Shown piece by piece: positions 1-9,043 of a stretch of DNA of 64,000 bases (the first letter of the stretch is position 1; each line of letters opens with the position of its first letter). Position numbers and translations under genes: made by a program. Source of the stretch: JALORV01 sp963766365 (GTDB taxonomy: Bacteria > Pseudomonadota > Gammaproteobacteria > Burkholderiales > Burkholderiaceae_F); assembly GCA_963766365.1 (NCBI GenBank), contig CAVXZK010000001.1, forward strand, positions 62,001 through 126,000, written 5' to 3'. A model generated the notes under the pieces. The model was given only the letters and a program-made list of their open reading frames with translations, searched no databases and was not told where the DNA came from.

Positions 1-1
1 G

Positions 2-3000
2 CCCTTCGATTTGATCGTGAGGCAGGCAGGCGTCCAGGAACTGGCCCTGGGCGCGCGTGGCAGCACGCCGCTCGTGTTCCGGCGCATCGATCTCGCCGCG
101 CGCACGAACCCGCACGGCATCGACATCGAACGGGTTCGCGGCGAGTTCGATCGTACCCGGATCGACGCGCGCGGTCGCATCGCTGCGGCACCGCCTTTCG
201 TCACGCAGGCAAGTGCGGAGCTTGGCACCACGGTGCAGAACCGCGCGATCACAGCCGCTGTCACGGCCTCCGGTTCGTTGCAGCAGCTGCAGCTTCATCT
301 GCAGGCCGACGACACGGCAGCGCGCGCGACCGCAAGCGGCACACTGCGGGCGTTCGACGACGTCCTCTTCGAGCGTTTGATCGTCGACGTCGAATCCTTC
401 GACCCGTCGGTGTGGTTCAGCGACGTGCCGTCGATGCAGCTGCGCGCCCGCGGCGACCTGTCGCCGACCACCGCGCCAGATGGCTCGTGGCAGGTTTCCG
501 GCCCGTTTTCCGCAGAGAACAGCAAGCCGGGACCGATAGATCGCGATCTGCTGCCGCTGCGCTCGGTGCGCGGAAGCCTGGCGTGGGCCGCCGACACCCT
601 GAAGCTCGACATCGAGCGCGCCGACGGCATCCGCGGCACGGCAAACGGCACGCTCGCGTGGTCCCGCGCCGAGGGTGTGCAGGCGACGGTACGGTTCACC
701 GGCATCGATGCCACCACCCTGCACAGCCGCGCCGCCGCCACCAACGCCAGCGGCCAGCTCGCCTATAGCTTCCGCGACGGCGAGCAGCGCTTTCGCGGCA
801 GCGCACGCAACGATCGCGGGTTGCCGCTAAGCGCCGAGCTGGACAGCACGCTGCGATCCGGAGTGCTCGCTGTGAGCCAGGCGCGGCTGCGCCTGGCTGA
901 CGGCCGCGCCGACCTGCGCGGCCGCATCGAGCTCGGCGGCGCCCAGAGCGTTCAACTGAGCGGCAGCTTCAAGAATCTCGATCTTGCCCGGTTGGTGCCT
1001 GGTCTCGACACTCACCTGAACGGCACGCTCGACATCGACGGACGCCTGCGACCATCGCTCACCGGGCGCGCCCGCTTTGCACTCGACGAGAGCCGCATCG
1101 CCGGACGCACGATCAACGGTCGCGGCACGCTCGAGACCCGCGAGCGCCGGCTGGATGCCGACATCGAATTGCGCTCCGGCATGTCCCGGCTCACTGCGCT
1201 CGGCGGCCTCGGAGCCGGACGTGAGCTGAAACTGGCACTGGTGTCACCGGATATCGAGACCCTCGTACCGGGTTACGGCGGCCAGGTCGATGCAATTGCC
1301 ACCCTTTCGGGCGAACTCGACGCGGCCCGCATCGACAGCGCTGTCTCGGCGAAGAACCTGCGACTGCCCGGCGGTCACCGCATCGCCAGCGCAGTTGCAG
1401 CGTTCAAAGGCGGCATGGCTGCCGACGAGCCGCTGGCGGTCACTGCGGACATCACGGGTCATAGCAGCCCCACCGGGCCGCAGGCGTCTATCGCCGGCGC
1501 CAACCTGATCGGACGCGGTACCACTGCCAGCGCAACGCTGGAGCTGACCGGCACCACCGCTACCCAGCAACCGATCCGGATCGTTGCTCATGGCGGCATC
1601 AAGGAACGGGCGTGGCGCGGCTCGATCGCCGGTGTGGAAATTGGCGCGCCCCTGGACCTGCTGATGCGCACCCCGACACCTCTGATGATCTCGACCGACG
1701 CCCTGTCGCTGGGTCCCGCCGAGTTCAGCCTGCGCGGCGCACGCTTTCATGATTTCGAGTTGCATCGGGGCGATGGCCGGTGGCGCTCTTCAGGACGCTT
1801 TGAAGAGTTGCAGCCGCAGGCACTGGACGCGCAGGCGCGGGCGCCTCGGCGCGTCGTGCGCAGCGGCGCGGGCGACCGCGTACCGCTGACGCTCGGCGGC
1901 CGGTGGGAGTTCGAGCACACGGACGAGGGTGTCACCGGTATTGCCGTCATCGAGCGCACCGGCGGCGACCTCTACAGCGGCATCGATGCGCTGAATCCGA
2001 TCGGCGTCAGCGACGTCGGCGTGGCCCTCAGCGTGCTGAACAATCGTCTTACCGGCAACGCCTATGTCCGTGGGCGCGCCCTCGGCAAGATCGATGCCGA
2101 GATCGATGCCTACATCAATCCCGCGTTGAGCGGGGGCCGCCTGTTGGCCCAGACGAGGCCATTCCGCGTGGCCGTCAATGCCGACTTGCCCGACCTGAGC
2201 TGGCTCGGCCCGTTGATCGGCGACAACGTGCAGTTCGCCGGTCGCGCCGCGATCAAGGCGACGATCGGCGGCACGCCGGCAGACCCGACCTCGACCGGGA
2301 CGATGACTGGCGAAGCACTACGGCTGGCGTGGGTCGACCAGGCGGTGCGTCTCGAGAACGGCAAGCTGGATGCGGTGCTCGACGATGGCGTTCTCGTCAT
2401 CAATGAACTGATTTTCGCCGGGACACCACGCGTTGCGCCGGCCGACCTGCGCGCACTCGAGGGCCTCGACTCGACTCGGCCGTTCGAGGTTCGGGCCGTA
2501 GGGCGCGTTGCGCTGCGCTCGCTGACGGGCAGTATCGGCTTGAAGGCGACACAGTTGCCGGTACTGCAACGTACCGACCGCTGGATGGTCGTCTCAGGCG
2601 ACGCCGGTATCACGCTGTCGCCGCAGCGCGCTGAGCTATATGCCAAGCTCACCGTCGACGGCGCCTACATCAATTTCGGCGGTCTGCGCGGCGCACGCGC
2701 TTTGCCGAACGACGTCGTGGTCAATCGAGGCGGCGCGCAGCGGAAGGTGGCGGCCGCACCCGTGGACGTCACACTCGACCTGCAGGCCAACCTGGGCCGG
2801 CGTTTCTACATCGAAGGCGCCGGCCTCGAGACGCGGCTTGCCGGCGCGGTCAATGTCAGCGGGCGCCCCTCCTTGCTGCGCGGCGAAGGCAACGTACGCA
2901 CTGTGGACGGGGTATTCGCCGGTTATGGCCAGCGCCTGCAGATCGCGCGCGGCATCATCACGTTCCAGGGCCCGGTCGATAACCCGGCACTGAACGTGCT

Positions 3001-3538
3001 GGCCGTGCGCGCGGGCCTGCCGGTCGAAGTCGGTGTGGCCATCAGCGGGACGGCACAGAAACCGTTCGTTCGCCTGCACTCCGATCCGGCGATGTCAGAC
3101 ACGGAAAAGCTCAACTGGCTGGTGCTTGGCCGCCCGCCCGGCGCAAACGACGGCAGTGATCGCGCGATGCTGTCGGCCGCGGCGAGCGCGCTTTTCTCCG
3201 GCCAGGTGGACAGCGCCAGTGCCGGGCTGATGCGAACGCTCGGCATTGACCAGATCGCGCTGCAGCCCGGCCAGAGCAGTGGTTCGTTGCTGCCGCGCGA
3301 GACCGTGGCTGGACGGCTGCGCAGCGGCGGCACCGCCTCCACGAACTCGGCCGCTGGCGACTTCCTCGCGGTCGGCAAGCGCATCAACGACGATCTGTTC
3401 ATTTCGTTCGAACAGGCGCTCAGCGGCGCCGAGTACTTCGTCGCCCTGAACTATCGACTCACGCGCCAGTTGTCGGTGATCGCGCGCGCCGGCAGCACCA
3501 ACGCGCTGGACCTTGTGTATTCAATCGCTTTCGACTGA
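2..3538 (+). CDS. tamB: TamB, inner-membrane component of the translocation and assembly module (5' end missing)
   Basis: TamB spans the periplasm from the inner membrane to the outer-membrane TamA (Omp85 family) and serves in outer-membrane protein assembly and lipid transport. About 1178 residues are visible. They are repetitive beta-strand sequence typical of AsmA/TamB proteins, and the C-terminal TamB (DUF490) domain occupies roughly the last 350 residues, ending in the strand-like LVYSIAFD. The frame is open to base 2, reading PFDLIV before the first possible start (TTG at 11). The N-terminal membrane anchor therefore lies upstream and the gene is truncated by the window edge. tamA would be expected further upstream. 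It converges on the RND gene with a 4-base gap and no obvious terminator. Confidence 0.9.
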   Translation, partial: PFDLIVRQAGVQELALGARGSTPLVFRRIDLAARTNPHGIDIERVRGEFDRTRIDARGRIAAAPPFVTQASAELGTTVQNRAITAAVTASGSLQQLQLHLQADDTAARATASGTLRAFDDVLFERLIVDVESFDPSVWFSDVPSMQLRARGDLSPTTAPDGSWQVSGPFSAENSKPGPIDRDLLPLRSVRGSLAWAADTLKLDIERADGIRGTANGTLAWSRAEGVQATVRFTGIDATTLHSRAAATNASGQLAYSFRDGEQRFRGSARNDRGLPLSAELDSTLRSGVLAVSQARLRLADGRADLRGRIELGGAQSVQLSGSFKNLDLARLVPGLDTHLNGTLDIDGRLRPSLTGRARFALDESRIAGRTINGRGTLETRERRLDADIELRSGMSRLTALGGLGAGRELKLALVSPDIETLVPGYGGQVDAIATLSGELDAARIDSAVSAKNLRLPGGHRIASAVAAFKGGMAADEPLAVTADITGHSSPTGPQASIAGANLIGRGTTASATLELTGTTATQQPIRIVAHGGIKERAWRGSIAGVEIGAPLDLLMRTPTPLMISTDALSLGPAEFSLRGARFHDFELHRGDGRWRSSGRFEELQPQALDAQARAPRRVVRSGAGDRVPLTLGGRWEFEHTDEGVTGIAVIERTGGDLYSGIDALNPIGVSDVGVALSVLNNRLTGNAYVRGRALGKIDAEIDAYINPALSGGRLLAQTRPFRVAVNADLPDLSWLGPLIGDNVQFAGRAAIKATIGGTPADPTSTGTMTGEALRLAWVDQAVRLENGKLDAVLDDGVLVINELIFAGTPRVAPADLRALEGLDSTRPFEVRAVGRVALRSLTGSIGLKATQLPVLQRTDRWMVVSGDAGITLSPQRAELYAKLTVDGAYINFGGLRGARALPNDVVVNRGGAQRKVAAAPVDVTLDLQANLGRRFYIEGAGLETRLAGAVNVSGRPSLLRGEGNVRTVDGVFAGYGQRLQIARGIITFQGPVDNPALNVLAVRAGLPVEVGVAISGTAQKPFVRLHSDPAMSDTEKLNWLVLGRPPGANDGSDRAMLSAAASALFSGQVDSASAGLMRTLGIDQIALQPGQSSGSLLPRETVAGRLRSGGTASTNSAAGDFLAVGKRINDDLFISFEQALSGAEYFVALNYRLTRQLSVIARAGSTNALDLVYSIAFD

Positions 3539-3542
3539 TCTT

Positions 3543-6500
3543 CTAGGCGGGCTGTGCCGTCGCCGGCACCGCCGTCATTGCCACGCCCTGGTCCTCGCGC
3601 TTCACGCGAAACCACGCTGCATAGAGCGCTGGCAGAAACAGCAGCGTCAGCACCGTCGCAACCACCAGCCCACCCATGATGGCCACCGCCATCGGCCCCC
3701 AGAACACGCTGCGGGACAGCGGGATCATCGCGAGGACTGCGGCGGCAGCGGTCAATGCGATCGGCCGCAGACGGCGCACCGCGGCTTCGATGATCGCGTT
3801 CCATGTCGGCAGGCCGTCCGCACGGTTGCGTTCGATCTGGTCCACCAGGATCACCGAGTTGCGGATGATCATGCCGAACAGCGCGATGACGCCGAGTTGC
3901 GCGACGAAGCCGAACGGCGCACGGAACACCAGCAGCGCTGCAGCCGCACCGATCAGGCCGAGCGGACCCGTCAGGAACACCAGCATCGAGCGCGAAAACG
4001 AATGCAGCTGCAGCATCAGCAGCGTGAACACGATGAAGAGCATCAGCGGGATGTTGGCCGCGATCGCGCCGCCGGCCTTCGAAGACTCCTCGGCGGCACC
4101 GGCGACAGCGATCTGGTAGCCCGCCGGCATGCGCGCACGGAGTCCGGCCATGCGCGTATCCGCCGCGACCTGGGCCGAGACCGTCGGCCCCTGGATTCCC
4201 GGTCGCACGTCGCTCTGCACGGTGATCGCGTAGTCGCGATCCTGCCGCCAGATGACGCCCGGCTCCCAGCCGAATTCGATCTTCACGAGCTGCGACAGCG
4301 GCACCGAACGGCCGGACGAGGTCGTGATATTGGCTTCGGCGAGACGCGAGATGACGGCGCGCTCGTCGAGCGGCTGGCGCAGCACGATGTCGATCAGCTG
4401 ATCGCCTTCGCGGAACTGGCCGATCGTCGAACCGGAAAGTATCGTCTGCGCCGCGCGTGCCAGCGTCTGCGTCGAGATGCCCAGCGCTCGCGCCCGGTCC
4501 TGGTCGAGTTCGAGATTCAGCCGCTTGACGCTCTCGTTCCAGTTGTCATTGACGCCGCGGGTGTTGGGATTCGCGCGCATCACCTCCTTCACTTCATTGG
4601 CGATCGAGCGCACGGTGCGGGCATCGGGTCCCTGGACCCGGAACTGCACCGGATAAGGCACCGGGGGACCGTTGGGCAGCAGCTTCACGCGCCCCCGCAG
4701 GTTGGGAAATTCGTCGCGGAAGAGTGCGGTAATGCGACTCTGCAGCGCGTTGCGCCCCGCCAGATTCTTCGGCGTGATCACGATCTCCGCCAGGTTGGTG
4801 TTGCCGAACTGCTGGTCCTGCGGCAGGTAAAAGCGCGGCGCGCCGGTGCCGACGTAGCTGACGTACCAGTCCAGCTCAGGCTGGCGTCCAAGCCAGCGCT
4901 CGAATGCGCGCGTCTCCTGCTCGGTCGCCTGCAGGCTCGAGCCTTCGGGCAGCCACAGGTTGACGACAAGTTCAAGTCGGCTCGAGTCCGGGAAGAACTG
5001 CTGCTCGATGACGCGGAAACCGCCGATGCCAAGAGCGAGCGCACCGACGGTGATCGCAATGACGGTCTTGCGCCATTCGACGCACCAGTCGACCAGATGG
5101 CGGAAACGGCGATAAAACGGCGTGTCGAACAGTTCGTCGTCACTGTGCACGCCCGCCCTGGGCTTGACCTTCAGCAGCCAGATCCCGAGCAACGGCACGA
5201 AAAGCACCGCAACGAACCAGGAGATCACGAGAGCGAGCGCGGTCACCTGGAAGATCGACATCGTGTACTCGCCCGCTACGGATTTCGCCAGCGCGATAGG
5301 CAGGAAGCCGACCGCCGTGATCAGGGTGCCGGTCAGCATCGGCATCGCCGTCGTCTCGTACATCGCGGTGACCGCGACTGTCTTGCTGGCGCCTTCCTCC
5401 AGCATGCGCACCATCATCTCGACCGCGATGATCGCGTCGTCGACCAGCAGACCGAGCGCGATGATCAATGCGCCCAGCGAGATCTTGTGCAGGTTGATGC
5501 CCAGCAGCCACATGCCGAGAATCGTGATTGCCAGCACCAGCGGGATCGTGGCCAGCACGACCAGGCCGGGACCCGGATTGAGACGCAGCGGCTTCGTGTG
5601 CAGGCCCAGGCTCAGGAACGACACCGCCAGCACGATGACCAGGGCCTCCACCAGCACGCGCAGGAATTCGTTGACCGAGGTCGCCACCGCCCGCGGCTGA
5701 TCGGCCACCTTCGTCATGTCGATGCCGACCGGCAGCGATGCCTCGATGCGACGCTCGGCTGCTGCGAGGTTCTTGCCGAGTCGAATGATGTCCCCGCCCT
5801 TCGCCATCGACACCCCGAGGCCGATGACCTCGCGCCCCTCGCCGCCAGCGAAACCGGCGCGCATCTTGTCGCGCGGCGGATCGGTGTAGGCCCGTGTGAT
5901 CGTCGCGATGTCAGCGAGCCGATACGTCAGGCCGTTGGCGCGGATCGGCAGCTGGCGCAGGTCCTCGAGCGAATGGAACTCGCCGGTGATACGCACCTGA
6001 AGGTTGTCGGTGGGCAGCACCAGCACACCGGAGCCCTCGACCGCGTTCTGAGCGCCGATCTGGGCCGCGAGCTGCGGGATGTCGAGCCCGATCTGCGCCA
6101 GCTTGCGGTGCGAGATCTCGATGTAGATCTTCTCGTCCTGCACGCCGAAGAGATCCACCTTGGCGACATTGGGCACCTTCAGCAGCTGCTGGCGGACCGC
6201 CTCGACATAGTCCTTCAGCTCCCGATAGTTGAAGCCGTCGGTCGAGAACGCGAACATCACACCGTAGACATCGCCGAACTCGTCGTTGAAAAACGGCCCC
6301 TGGACATTTGGCGGCAGCGTGCCGCGGATATCGCCGACCTTCTTGCGCACCTGGTACCACGCATCAGCGACATCGCGGCCGCGGGTCGCCTCGTTGACCT
6401 GCACGAAAATCAGCGTCTCGCCGGGCTTGCTGTAGGACCGGATCTTGTCGATGCCAGGGGTCTCCTGCAGCTTCTTCTCGAGCTTGTCGGTGACCTGTTC

Positions 6501-6698
6501 GGCCATCTGCGTCGCGGTGGCACCGGGCCAGTACGCACGCACCACCATCGCACGAAAGGTGAACGGCGGGTCCTCGTCCTGGCCCAGGCTGGCAAACGCG
6601 AAGAGCCCGCCGGCCAGCAGCACCACCATCAAGTAGCGCAGCAGGGGAGCGTGGTCGATCGCCCACGCGGAAAGGTTGAAGCGCGCGGCGGCCGACAC
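3543..6698 (-). CDS. RND-family multidrug efflux permease, TriC-like
   Basis: This is a 1051-residue inner-membrane proton/drug antiporter of the hydrophobe/amphiphile efflux (HAE1) type. The first membrane helix is near residues 20-40. The periplasmic opening has the family phrases GATATQMAEQVTD and TPGIDKIRSYSKPGE, and TM4 carries the paired acidic residues of LGLLVDDAIIAVEMM that relay protons. The N-terminal third reads most like TriC-type transporters (VRKKVGDIRGTLPPNVQGPF). The start is GTG. It lies 3 bases after the stop of its membrane fusion partner, so the two form an operon. No outer-membrane channel gene is adjacent, so a TolC/OpmH-type channel encoded elsewhere is presumed. The substrate cannot be deduced. 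Confidence 0.93.
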   Translation of the reverse strand: MSAAARFNLSAWAIDHAPLLRYLMVVLLAGGLFAFASLGQDEDPPFTFRAMVVRAYWPGATATQMAEQVTDKLEKKLQETPGIDKIRSYSKPGETLIFVQVNEATRGRDVADAWYQVRKKVGDIRGTLPPNVQGPFFNDEFGDVYGVMFAFSTDGFNYRELKDYVEAVRQQLLKVPNVAKVDLFGVQDEKIYIEISHRKLAQIGLDIPQLAAQIGAQNAVEGSGVLVLPTDNLQVRITGEFHSLEDLRQLPIRANGLTYRLADIATITRAYTDPPRDKMRAGFAGGEGREVIGLGVSMAKGGDIIRLGKNLAAAERRIEASLPVGIDMTKVADQPRAVATSVNEFLRVLVEALVIVLAVSFLSLGLHTKPLRLNPGPGLVVLATIPLVLAITILGMWLLGINLHKISLGALIIALGLLVDDAIIAVEMMVRMLEEGASKTVAVTAMYETTAMPMLTGTLITAVGFLPIALAKSVAGEYTMSIFQVTALALVISWFVAVLFVPLLGIWLLKVKPRAGVHSDDELFDTPFYRRFRHLVDWCVEWRKTVIAITVGALALGIGGFRVIEQQFFPDSSRLELVVNLWLPEGSSLQATEQETRAFERWLGRQPELDWYVSYVGTGAPRFYLPQDQQFGNTNLAEIVITPKNLAGRNALQSRITALFRDEFPNLRGRVKLLPNGPPVPYPVQFRVQGPDARTVRSIANEVKEVMRANPNTRGVNDNWNESVKRLNLELDQDRARALGISTQTLARAAQTILSGSTIGQFREGDQLIDIVLRQPLDERAVISRLAEANITTSSGRSVPLSQLVKIEFGWEPGVIWRQDRDYAITVQSDVRPGIQGPTVSAQVAADTRMAGLRARMPAGYQIAVAGAAEESSKAGGAIAANIPLMLFIVFTLLMLQLHSFSRSMLVFLTGPLGLIGAAAALLVFRAPFGFVAQLGVIALFGMIIRNSVILVDQIERNRADGLPTWNAIIEAAVRRLRPIALTAAAAVLAMIPLSRSVFWGPMAVAIMGGLVVATVLTLLFLPALYAAWFRVKREDQGVAMTAVPATAQPA

Positions 6699-6701
6699 GG
6701 G

Positions 6702-7823
6702 TCAGCCCTTCTTTGCCGGGTCGGGCTTCACGGTCGCCGGAGCAACTGGCGCGAGCTGCGTGGCCTCCGAAAGGAGCCGCACCTTCTGGCCTTCCTTCAG
6801 CTGGTGCACTCCCGCCGTCACAACGACATCCCCGGACTTCAGTCCGTCGCCGATGACGATTTCGTTGCCCGCGGCGTTGACGACCTGGACGCGCTGGCGC
6901 CGCACGGTCTGGGTCGTCGGATCAAAGATCCAGGTGTGCGTCACTCCGCCTTCGGCCTGCAATGACTGAAGCGGCACGGCGATGATCGGCTGCGCGATTG
7001 GCGTGGCGAAGGTCACGGTTGCAGTCATTCCGAGCGCAACGTTCGGCGGCGGGTTGAGCAGTGCGATGCGCGCCGGGAAGGTGCGAGTGGCCGGATCCGC
7101 CACCGGCGCCAGTTCGCGCACGCGGCCAGCAATGGGCGGTCCACCCGCCCACAGCCGGACCTGCACCTCGCTGGCCCCCTTGAGCAGCGCGAGTTGCTGC
7201 TCCGGGATGCCGATCAGCACTTCCATCTCCCCGACTCGAGCAAGTCGGATCACCGACTGACCGGCCGCGACCACTTGTCCGACTTCGGCGTCGACGCCGA
7301 TGACCACCGCATCGTGCGGAGCGCGCAGCACGGCATAGCCGGCCTGGTTGCCACTCGACTGCGCGCTCGCCTTCGCCTGCAGGAAGCGCGCTTCGGCGGC
7401 ATCTAGCGCGGCCTTGCGCCGGTCCAGGTCAGCCTGGCTGATAAAGCCCTTGCGCTGCAATTCCTCGAAGCGCCGGTAATCGGCACGCTGCTGGTCGCGA
7501 TCCACCTTGGCCGCGTTGAGTCCGGCCACCGCGCCTTCCGCTGCCAGCCGATAGTCCTGCGCATCTATCGTGGCGAGAGGTTGACCGGCCTTCACCGTGT
7601 GGCCCACCTCGGCCAGCCGCTGGGTCACACGGCCCGGGACCTGGAAACCAGCGCGCGTTTCAATGCGCGGGCGCACCTCGCCCGCGAACTCGGCCATCGC
7701 AGTCGTTGCCTTGGGCGTCACCGTGAGTGTCCGCACGGGGCGGACGTCCTCGGTGGTGTCCGCGGCCTGCTGGCAGGCAGTGACGAGCGCGATCGAGGCA
7801 AGACCAAGAGCAACGGAGCGCAT
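6702..7823 (-). CDS. RND efflux membrane fusion protein (periplasmic adaptor lipoprotein)
   Basis: The product is a 373-residue adaptor that links the RND permease to an outer-membrane channel. It has a lipoprotein signal with lipobox LVTAC (Cys17), a lipoyl-like half motif near residues 55-75 (RVTQRLAEVGHTVKAGQPL), an alpha-helical hairpin around residues 85-140, and a beta-barrel plus membrane-proximal domain to the C-terminus. It is the first gene of a two-gene operon and starts at ATG with no strong Shine-Dalgarno. A TetR-type inverted repeat lies 15 to 34 bases upstream. TriC-type systems may use two adaptors; only one is present here. Confidence 0.92.
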   Translation of the reverse strand: MRSVALGLASIALVTACQQAADTTEDVRPVRTLTVTPKATTAMAEFAGEVRPRIETRAGFQVPGRVTQRLAEVGHTVKAGQPLATIDAQDYRLAAEGAVAGLNAAKVDRDQQRADYRRFEELQRKGFISQADLDRRKAALDAAEARFLQAKASAQSSGNQAGYAVLRAPHDAVVIGVDAEVGQVVAAGQSVIRLARVGEMEVLIGIPEQQLALLKGASEVQVRLWAGGPPIAGRVRELAPVADPATRTFPARIALLNPPPNVALGMTATVTFATPIAQPIIAVPLQSLQAEGGVTHTWIFDPTTQTVRRQRVQVVNAAGNEIVIGDGLKSGDVVVTAGVHQLKEGQKVRLLSEATQLAPVAPATVKPDPAKKG

Positions 7824-7837
7824 GGGCCGTCCAGTAA

Positions 7838-7857
7838 ATAACTGACTGGTCAGTAAT
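7838..7857. promoter_or_regulatory. Candidate TetR-family operator in front of the RND operon
   Basis: ACTGAC and GTCAGT form an inverted repeat separated by TG (7841-7854). Flanking A/T bases extend it to about nine per arm with one mismatch. This is the classic shape of a TetR/AcrR-type operator. On the minus strand a TATATT-like -10 at about 7856-7861 abuts it, so a bound repressor would block transcription of the adaptor-permease operon. No tetR gene is near, so the regulator would act from elsewhere. Confidence 0.6.
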
Positions 7858-7920
7858 ATAGCCAGCGCCTTGCAGGCTGGTCAATCCCTGTTGCGCTGCA
7901 CACACGCACCCCGCGACCGG

Positions 7921-8316
7921 TCAGGCAAGCAGGCGATACGTCGCGATTCCGGCGACCGTCGCGAGCAACGATCCCCCGAGATGCGCCACAGCGTGGAGGG
8001 CCGCCGAAGCCCACTGGGCACCCTGCATCAGCACGACGCTTTCCGCGGAAAAGGTCGAAAACGTTGTCAGGCCGCCCAGAAAGCCGGTCACGAGGACCAG
8101 ACGCCAGAACGGCGGCACGGAGGGATGGGCCGCGAACGCGGCGATTGCCAGGCCGATCAGGTAGCCACCGATCAGGTTGGAGGTCAGCGTGCCCAGCGGC
8201 AGGTGTTCGATCCGCGGGTTGAGCCAATACGACAGTGCCCAGCGCATCCAGGCCCCGAACACCGCACCGAGGGCTACCGCCGCGAGCACAGTCACCAGCG
8301 GACCGTCGCGCGTCAT
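7921..8316 (-). CDS. crcB: Fluoride ion channel CrcB (Fluc)
   Basis: This 131-residue, four-helix membrane protein forms dual-topology dimers that export fluoride. The family signature GGLTTFSTF is at residues 81-89, and a conserved Asn sits in TSNLIGGYLIG (residues 45-55). The ATG overlaps the moaE stop codon in an ATGA, so it is probably translated from the molybdopterin transcript. No crcB fluoride riboswitch could be recognised upstream, where coding sequence continues. Confidence 0.93.
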   Translation of the reverse strand: MTRDGPLVTVLAAVALGAVFGAWMRWALSYWLNPRIEHLPLGTLTSNLIGGYLIGLAIAAFAAHPSVPPFWRLVLVTGFLGGLTTFSTFSAESVVLMQGAQWASAALHAVAHLGGSLLATVAGIATYRLLA

Positions 8317-8774
8317 CGGTCAGAGGTCCCGGAGTCCCACCGCTCGCGCGCGGCGTCATCGCTTTCGCGGGCCTCGACCCAGCGGGTCCCCGTGGGCGTC
8401 GCCTCCTTCTTCCAGAACGGCGCCTCGGTCTTCAGATAGTCCATGACGAATTCGCACGCCGCGAACGCTGCGCCACGATGCGCACTCGTGACGATGACCA
8501 GCACGATCGGATCGGTGGGACGCAGTTTGCCGACACGGTGGACGACGAGCACCTCGTAGAGATCCCAGCGCTGGCGCGCCTCGGCGACGATGGCTTCGAG
8601 CGCCCTCTCGGTCATGCCGGGATAGTGCTCAAGCGTCATCGATGCGACCGGGTCACCGTCGTTCAGATCGCGCACCACGCCGATGAAGCAGGCGACGGCG
8701 CCGACGCGCGGATCGGCGCGCAGGCGTGCGAGCTCTGCATTGACGTCGAACTCCTCCTCCTGGATGCGGACCAC
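8313..8774 (-). CDS. moaE: Molybdopterin synthase catalytic subunit MoaE
   Basis: MoaE transfers sulfur from the MoaD thiocarboxylate to precursor Z (cPMP), giving molybdopterin. The 153-residue product shows LEHYPGM, the HRVG and SAHR motifs, and the active-site lysine segment APFWKKE. I chose the GTG at 8774, which gives the family N-terminus VVRIQEEEF. It lies one base after the moaD stop. A longer frame to 8864 would only add residues overlapping moaD. Confidence 0.93.
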   Translation of the reverse strand: MVRIQEEEFDVNAELARLRADPRVGAVACFIGVVRDLNDGDPVASMTLEHYPGMTERALEAIVAEARQRWDLYEVLVVHRVGKLRPTDPIVLVIVTSAHRGAAFAACEFVMDYLKTEAPFWKKEATPTGTRWVEARESDDAARERWDSGTSDR

Positions 8775-8775
8775 G

Positions 8776-9033
8776 CTAGCCCCCGGTGACCGGCGGAAAG
8801 AACGCCACCTCGGCACCCTCCCGCAGCGGCGTGTCCGCACGCGCCATCGCCTGATCCACCGCAACGCGGACTCTCGGCATCTCGACGAATGCCTGCGCCC
8901 ACGGGGTACCGCGTGCGGCCATCCAGTCCTTCAGGGCAGCCACCGTCACGACGTCCGCCGGCAACGCACACTCCTCCCTTGCGATCCCGAGTCGTTCGCG
9001 CAATGCCGCGAAGTACAGCACGGTGATATTCAT
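8776..9033 (-). CDS. moaD: Molybdopterin synthase sulfur carrier subunit MoaD
   Basis: This is an 85-residue ubiquitin-fold protein. It ends in the diglycine (PPVTGG) that is adenylated by MoeB and converted to a thiocarboxylate for MoaE. The start at ATG 9033 gives the usual MNITVLYFAALRERLG opening. It sits 10 bases after moeA and directly before moaE. No moeB is in the window. Confidence 0.93.
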   Translation of the reverse strand: MNITVLYFAALRERLGIAREECALPADVVTVAALKDWMAARGTPWAQAFVEMPRVRVAVDQAMARADTPLREGAEVAFFPPVTGG

Positions 9034-9043
9034 CGGTCGAGGC

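Noticed and set aside
3513..6965. A 1150-codon open frame on the plus strand opposite the RND operon
   Set aside because: It is rich in Arg, His and Gln, matches no family, and mirrors two clearly real genes on the minus strand. High GC creates such antisense frames.
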